Position numbers and translations under genes: made by a program. DNA of 64,000 nucleotides from Sulfitobacter sp. HNIBRBA3233 (GTDB taxonomy: Bacteria; Pseudomonadota; Alphaproteobacteria; Rhodobacterales; Rhodobacteraceae), in assembly GCF_040149665.1 (NCBI RefSeq), contig NZ_JBEFLP010000001.1:2170001-2234000 (forward strand), written 5' to 3'. Of the stretch, positions 60,542 to 64,000 are shown piece by piece (within the stretch, counting starts at the first letter, position 1; each line of letters begins with the position of its first letter). A model generated the notes under the pieces. The model worked only from the letters and a program-made list of their open reading frames with translations. It was not told the origin of the DNA and searched no databases.

Positions 60542-61633
60542 CGCGCACCCAAGCATCCCCAGAACGACCAGCGGCTTGAGACACTCTACGGCACGGATAT
60601 CCTTGATACCGAGCCGGAAAAGGGGTTTGACGACATCGTTTCGCTTGCCGCGGATCTGTGCGACGTGCCTGTCGCGCTGGTGTCGCTGGTGGACAAGGAA
60701 CGCCAGTGGTTCAAGGCGCGCCACGGTATGGATCTGACCGAAACGCCGATCGCGCAATCGGTCTGTGCCCACGCGATCCTGCATTCCGATCTGGTCGAGA
60801 TCGAGGATACCAGAAACGATCCACGCACCGCCGGCAACACCCTGCTGCACAGCGATACGCCGCTGCTGTTTTACGCCGGTGTCCCGCTGATGGCGGGGGA
60901 CGGTCTGGCGATAGGAACGCTCTGCGTGCTGGATTATAAACCGCGCCGTCTGACGTCGGCACAGCGGCGGGGCCTCCGGACGCTTGCCAATCAGGTCATG
61001 AAAGAGATGGATCTGAAACAGGCGCTGCGCAATGAAGAAACCTTGCGCTCTGAAATGGATCACCGGATCAAGAATTCGCTGCAGGCAACGTCATCGCTGG
61101 TGCGGCTCTACACCCGTGCGGTCGAGGATGAAGCGGCCAAGGACGCCTTGCAGGCCGTTCAGCGCCGGATCGAAGCGATGTCTGCGCTGCACGAGCAACT
61201 TCAAAGCACATCGACCTCCGGCACCATCGCGATCAAGCAGTATCTCGAAAAGGTCATCGGAAGCCTGCGCACGACCACGCCGGGACGGATCAAATTGCGG
61301 CTTGAGTGCGAGGATACCTCCGTGCCCGCGCGCGCGGCAACCGACATCGGGATCATCCTCTCCGAATTCATAGCCAATTCGATCAAGCACGGCTTTCCGG
61401 GCGGACGCACCGGGACGGTCACGATCACGCTGGCCACATCCGACGAAGACAAGCTTGTCCTGCAAGCCACCGATGACGGGATCGGGTCCGACGTTGCCCC
61501 CGCCGCACCCTGCCGGATCAGCGGCATCGGCAGCAATATCGTCGCGGCCGCCGCATCGAACCTTGGCGGTGTGCTGACCAACGACCTGACCGACGGCGGT
61601 GCGCGGCTTTCGCTGGTTTTCGAAAAAGCCTGA
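60539..61633 (+). CDS. GAF-domain sensor histidine kinase (HWE/HisKA_2 type)
   Basis: A 364-residue cytoplasmic kinase. A GAF domain (about 25-165, ALVSLVDKERQWFKARHGMD, PIAQSVCAHAI, FYAGVPLMAGDGLAIGTLCVLD) is followed by the H-box EMDHRIKNSLQ (His near residue 180) and an ATPase domain (LSEFIANSIKHGFPGGRTG, DDGIGSD). Such kinases often feed stress or light responses in alphaproteobacteria. No response regulator gene is adjacent. The start is GTG 60539. A leaderless mRNA is suspected because a TATAAG -10 sits seven bases upstream. Confidence 0.87.
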   Translation: MRAPKHPQNDQRLETLYGTDILDTEPEKGFDDIVSLAADLCDVPVALVSLVDKERQWFKARHGMDLTETPIAQSVCAHAILHSDLVEIEDTRNDPRTAGNTLLHSDTPLLFYAGVPLMAGDGLAIGTLCVLDYKPRRLTSAQRRGLRTLANQVMKEMDLKQALRNEETLRSEMDHRIKNSLQATSSLVRLYTRAVEDEAAKDALQAVQRRIEAMSALHEQLQSTSTSGTIAIKQYLEKVIGSLRTTTPGRIKLRLECEDTSVPARAATDIGIILSEFIANSIKHGFPGGRTGTVTITLATSDEDKLVLQATDDGIGSDVAPAAPCRISGIGSNIVAAAASNLGGVLTNDLTDGGARLSLVFEKA

Positions 61634-61695
61634 CGCCCCGTTGCACACGGCCCCGATCTGACCGATGGTCTGCCCGAAACGAGAGTGAGGCGGGC

Positions 61696-62571
61696 ATGGA
61701 TATTCGGGCAATCGGTTTGGGTCTCGCCTTTGCGCTGATGTGGTCGTCGGCCTTTACCTCTGCGCGGATGATCGTCGCTGATGCCACGCCCCTTTTCGCA
61801 CTGGCTGCGCGATACCTTCTGTCGGGTCTGATCGGTATCGCGATTGCACGGGCATTCGGACAGACCTGGTCGCTGACGCGCGCGCAGTGGCGCGCGATCG
61901 TCGTTTTCGGTTTTCTGCAAAATGCGGTCTATCTGGGTCTCTTCTTTGTCGCCATGCAAACCGTCGAGGCATCTTTCGCCGCCATTATCGCGTCAACCAT
62001 GCCGCTGATGGTCGGATGCGCCGCGTGGATATTTCAGGGCGAGCGGCTGGGCGTCGTGGGGATCGGTGGCCTCGTGGCGGGGTTTGTCGGCGTTGTCCTG
62101 ATCATGGGCGCACGGATCGGCGCCGGGGCGGACATGATGGGCGTGCTGCTCTGCGTGATCGGTGTTCTGGCGCTGACGATCGCGACGCTGACGGTGCGCG
62201 GAGCCAGCAGCGGCGGGAACCTGTTGATGGTTGTCGGGTTGCAGATGCTGGTCGGCTTCGTGGCCCTTGCCGTCGCGACACTCCTGTTCGAGACACCGCA
62301 GGTCACTTTCACCCCACGGCTTGTCGTGGCGTTTCTCTATACCTGCCTTGTGCCGGGTCTGCTTGCGACATTCGTCTGGTTTCTGCTGGTCGGACGCATC
62401 GGCGCGACAAAGGCGGCAACCTTCCACTTTCTCAACCCGTTCTTCGGGGTGCTGATCGCGGCGGTGCTCTTGGGCGAACAGCTGGGGCCGCGTGACGTGC
62501 TGGGCGTTGTCATCATCGCGGCGGGTATCCTCGCGGTGCAGCTGTCACGGCAGTCGCCGCGCAGGGTCTGA
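61696..62571 (+). CDS. DMT-superfamily (EamA) transporter
   Basis: An inner-membrane exporter of 291 residues with two EamA repeats and ten helices. It starts MDIRAIGLGLAFALMWSSAFTSARMIV and has FLQNAVYLGLFFVAMQTVEASFAAIIASTMPL in repeat one and ATKAATFHFLNPFFGVLIAAVLLGEQ-like GATKAATFHFLNPFFGVLIA in repeat two, the pattern of RhtA/YdcZ-type amino acid or metabolite exporters. Substrate unknown. It lies 62 bp after the sensor kinase, convergent with the peroxidase gene. Confidence 0.87.
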   Translation: MDIRAIGLGLAFALMWSSAFTSARMIVADATPLFALAARYLLSGLIGIAIARAFGQTWSLTRAQWRAIVVFGFLQNAVYLGLFFVAMQTVEASFAAIIASTMPLMVGCAAWIFQGERLGVVGIGGLVAGFVGVVLIMGARIGAGADMMGVLLCVIGVLALTIATLTVRGASSGGNLLMVVGLQMLVGFVALAVATLLFETPQVTFTPRLVVAFLYTCLVPGLLATFVWFLLVGRIGATKAATFHFLNPFFGVLIAAVLLGEQLGPRDVLGVVIIAAGILAVQLSRQSPRRV

Positions 62572-62587
62572 CCCCGCCGTCAGCGCA

Positions 62588-63109
62588 TCACTTCAGGGCC
62601 TTTTCGATCTCTGCGGTGATCGCCTGCGACATCGGCCTCACCGACGACCCCCAGGTCTGTATGATCTCGCCCTCGGTGCCGATCAGCACCTTGTTGAAGT
62701 TCCAGCGCGGCACGAATCCGGTTTGCGCTGCCACATCGCGGTAAAAGCCGTGCGCACGCGGTCCGCGCACATGGGTCATATCGGTCATCGGCAGATCGAG
62801 GTTGAAGTTGATCTCGCAGAATTCCTTCACCTCGGCGGCGGTGTCGAGTTCCTGATTGAAGTCGTCGCTGGGGATGGCCAAGACAACCAGCCCCGCATCG
62901 CGATACCGGTCATAGAGCGCCTGCAAACCGTCGTATTGCCGGGTAAAGGCACATTGCGAGGCGGTATTGACCACCAGCACCGGTTGCCCGCTATAATCGC
63001 GCAGCCGGATTTCGCCGCCGTCAATCGATGCAAATACGGCGTCCAGCGGTGCCGCGGCGACGGCCCCGCTCCAAATGAACGCCACGATCAATGTCATTAG
63101 TGAACGCAT
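62588..63109 (-). CDS. Exported glutathione-peroxidase-family protein
   Basis: A 173-residue thiol peroxidase. A signal peptide ([20 protein letters not shown]) ends near residue 20, so the enzyme acts in the periplasm. The catalytic Cys53 is in [14 protein letters not shown]. The partners Gln (SDDFNQE) and Trp-Asn ([10 protein letters not shown]) are present, so the tetrad is complete. Cys is used rather than selenocysteine, so thioredoxin-like donors are likely. ATG 63109 has GGAGG about 7 bases upstream. It is divergent from msrB, so oxidative-damage genes face each other. Confidence 0.9.
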   Translation of the reverse strand: MRSLMTLIVAFIWSGAVAAAPLDAVFASIDGGEIRLRDYSGQPVLVVNTASQCAFTRQYDGLQALYDRYRDAGLVVLAIPSDDFNQELDTAAEVKEFCEINFNLDLPMTDMTHVRGPRAHGFYRDVAAQTGFVPRWNFNKVLIGTEGEIIQTWGSSVRPMSQAITAEIEKALK

Positions 63110-63244
63110 GGTGTCCCTCCTGCAAATGGTACGCAGGATCCACGCGAACGGTTCACAAAGAGTTTCGCGGCGCAGCGCCACACCCCTTTGATTTCCGCGC
63201 CAAAGACCCATCTAATAGGGCAAGCCAAGCGCAAGGAGAGACCC

Positions 63245-63694
63245 ATGCCAGACTACCAGAAAAACCCGGACGTCATCGCGACGCTGTCGCCGGAAGAGTA
63301 TTACGTTACACAGGAAAGCGGCACCGAGCGTCCCGGCACCGGCAAGCTTTTGAACAACAAGGAGCCGGGAATTTACGTGGACATCGTTTCCGGCGAGCCG
63401 CTGTTCGCATCTGCCGACAAATACGAAAGCGGCTGCGGCTGGCCAAGCTTCACCAAACCGATCGAACCTGCCTATATCGAGGAGCTGAGCGATACGTCCC
63501 TTGGCATGGTCCGGACCGAGGTGCGGTCCAAACACGGCGACAGCCACCTTGGCCACGTCTTTCCCGACGGCCCCCGCGATCGCGGCGGCCTGCGCTATTG
63601 CATCAACTCGGCGTCGCTGCGGTTCATCCACCGCGATGACATGGAGGCCGAAGGGTACGGCGATTATCTGAATCAAGTGGAGGACGCAGCATGA
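63245..63694 (+). CDS. msrB: Peptide-methionine (R)-S-oxide reductase
   Basis: Reduces methionine-R-sulfoxide in proteins. Length 149 residues. The catalytic Cys119 is in [12 protein letters not shown] and the resolving Cys64 in [18 protein letters not shown] is conserved. The two CxxC pairs that bind zinc in many MsrB proteins are absent, as in Neisseria-type forms. ATG 63245 has AAGGAGAG upstream. The stop overlaps msrA by four bases (63691-63694). Confidence 0.95.
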   Translation: MPDYQKNPDVIATLSPEEYYVTQESGTERPGTGKLLNNKEPGIYVDIVSGEPLFASADKYESGCGWPSFTKPIEPAYIEELSDTSLGMVRTEVRSKHGDSHLGHVFPDGPRDRGGLRYCINSASLRFIHRDDMEAEGYGDYLNQVEDAA

Positions 63695-64000
63695 GCAACG
63701 AACGCGCAGTACTGGCCGGTGGCTGTTTTTGGGGTATGCAGGATCTGATCCGCAAGATGGACGGCGTGAAATCCACGCGCGTCGGCTATTCCGGCGGCGA
63801 TGTGCCGAACGCCACCTACCGCAATCACGGCACACATGCCGAAGCGATCGAGGTTATCTTCAATCCAGATGTCCTCAGCTACCGGCAGCTTCTGGAATTC
63901 TTCTTCCAGATCCACGACCCCACCACGGTAAACCGGCAAGGCAACGATGTCGGCATGAGCTATCGGTCGGCGATCTATTACGAAAATGACGATCAGAAAG
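63691..64000 (+). CDS. msrA: Peptide-methionine (S)-S-oxide reductase (3' end missing)
   Basis: Reduces methionine-S-sulfoxide. The first 103 residues are seen before the window ends. The catalytic Cys12 is in [40 protein letters not shown] and [24 protein letters not shown] (read in parts) are strongly conserved in MsrA. The gene is translationally coupled to msrB. Confidence 0.95.
   Translation, partial: MSNERAVLAGGCFWGMQDLIRKMDGVKSTRVGYSGGDVPNATYRNHGTHAEAIEVIFNPDVLSYRQLLEFFFQIHDPTTVNRQGNDVGMSYRSAIYYENDDQK

Noticed and set aside
1..64000. Search for mobile elements, CRISPR arrays, phage genes or toxin-antitoxin pairs
   Set aside because: No transposase, integrase, direct-repeat array, capsid or portal-like protein, or small toxin-antitoxin gene pair could be recognised in either strand.

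Overview
This 64 kb window is GC-rich, densely coding chromosomal DNA from an alphaproteobacterium, almost certainly a marine Rhodobacteraceae of the Roseobacter group. I infer this from gene content and protein style: an fbcFBC (petABC) cytochrome bc1 operon, a PetP/PetR-like regulator pair, a RibH2-type lumazine synthase under an FMN riboswitch, thiBPQ under a TPP riboswitch, a NaChBac-type sodium channel, a crotonobetaine-type acyl-CoA cluster, and many GTG/TTG starts. I see no phage, insertion sequence, CRISPR array, rRNA operon or plasmid function.

Layout. 1-3.9 kb: end of leuD, a membrane protein, a secreted endonuclease-like protein, leuB. 3.9-7.6 kb: a DMT exporter, tRNA-Arg(CCT), a LacI regulator coupled to a YcaQ-type DNA glycosylase. 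7.8-10.3 kb: pxpBCA 5-oxoprolinase. 10.4-13.0 kb: a Crp/Fnr regulator, two YeeE/YedE channels and a persulfide-dioxygenase-like hydrolase, with a palindromic operator in front of the transporters. 13.0-17.0 kb: the Anbu cluster (ATP-grasp, alpha-E, transglutaminase, proteasome-like peptidase). 17.1-18.0 kb: a decayed bacteriophytochrome/heme-oxygenase locus and tRNA-Lys(TTT). 18.1-20.9 kb: dapF, mtaB, a second Crp/Fnr regulator, then a gene-free stretch with a perfect CRP-type site. 21.2-24.0 kb: petABC on the minus strand. 24-29.6 kb: GST, PaiB-like protein, ribH2 and thiBPQ. 29.6-33.1 kb: aroC, DMT exporter, cobO, SDR. 33.2-36.5 kb: a secreted cyclase-family protein, ilvE, petP/petR. 36.6-40.5 kb: xseB-ispA-dxs (isoprenoid supply) and the sodium channel. 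40.6-51.0 kb: an exopolysaccharide region (YjbE/YjbF/YjbH-like proteins, CapD-like dehydratase, initiating sugar transferase, Wza exporter, glycosyltransferase). 51.0-56.6 kb: caiD-like hydratase, acyl-CoA ligase, acyl-CoA dehydrogenase, class II aldolase, VOC protein. 56.7-60.4 kb: ade-amn purine salvage and an HU protein. 60.5-64 kb: HWE-type sensor kinase, a third DMT exporter, an exported glutathione peroxidase and msrB-msrA (msrA is cut by the window end).

The most notable items are the phytochrome/heme-oxygenase remnant, the Anbu cluster beside it, the CRP-type palindrome in an apparently empty intergenic region, the class-II-spaced operator before the sulfur genes, two overlapping palindromes before the cyclase gene, and an endonuclease gene with no conventional start codon at the expected place. 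I found no convincing wholly new system. The Anbu cluster is the closest thing to an incompletely understood one.
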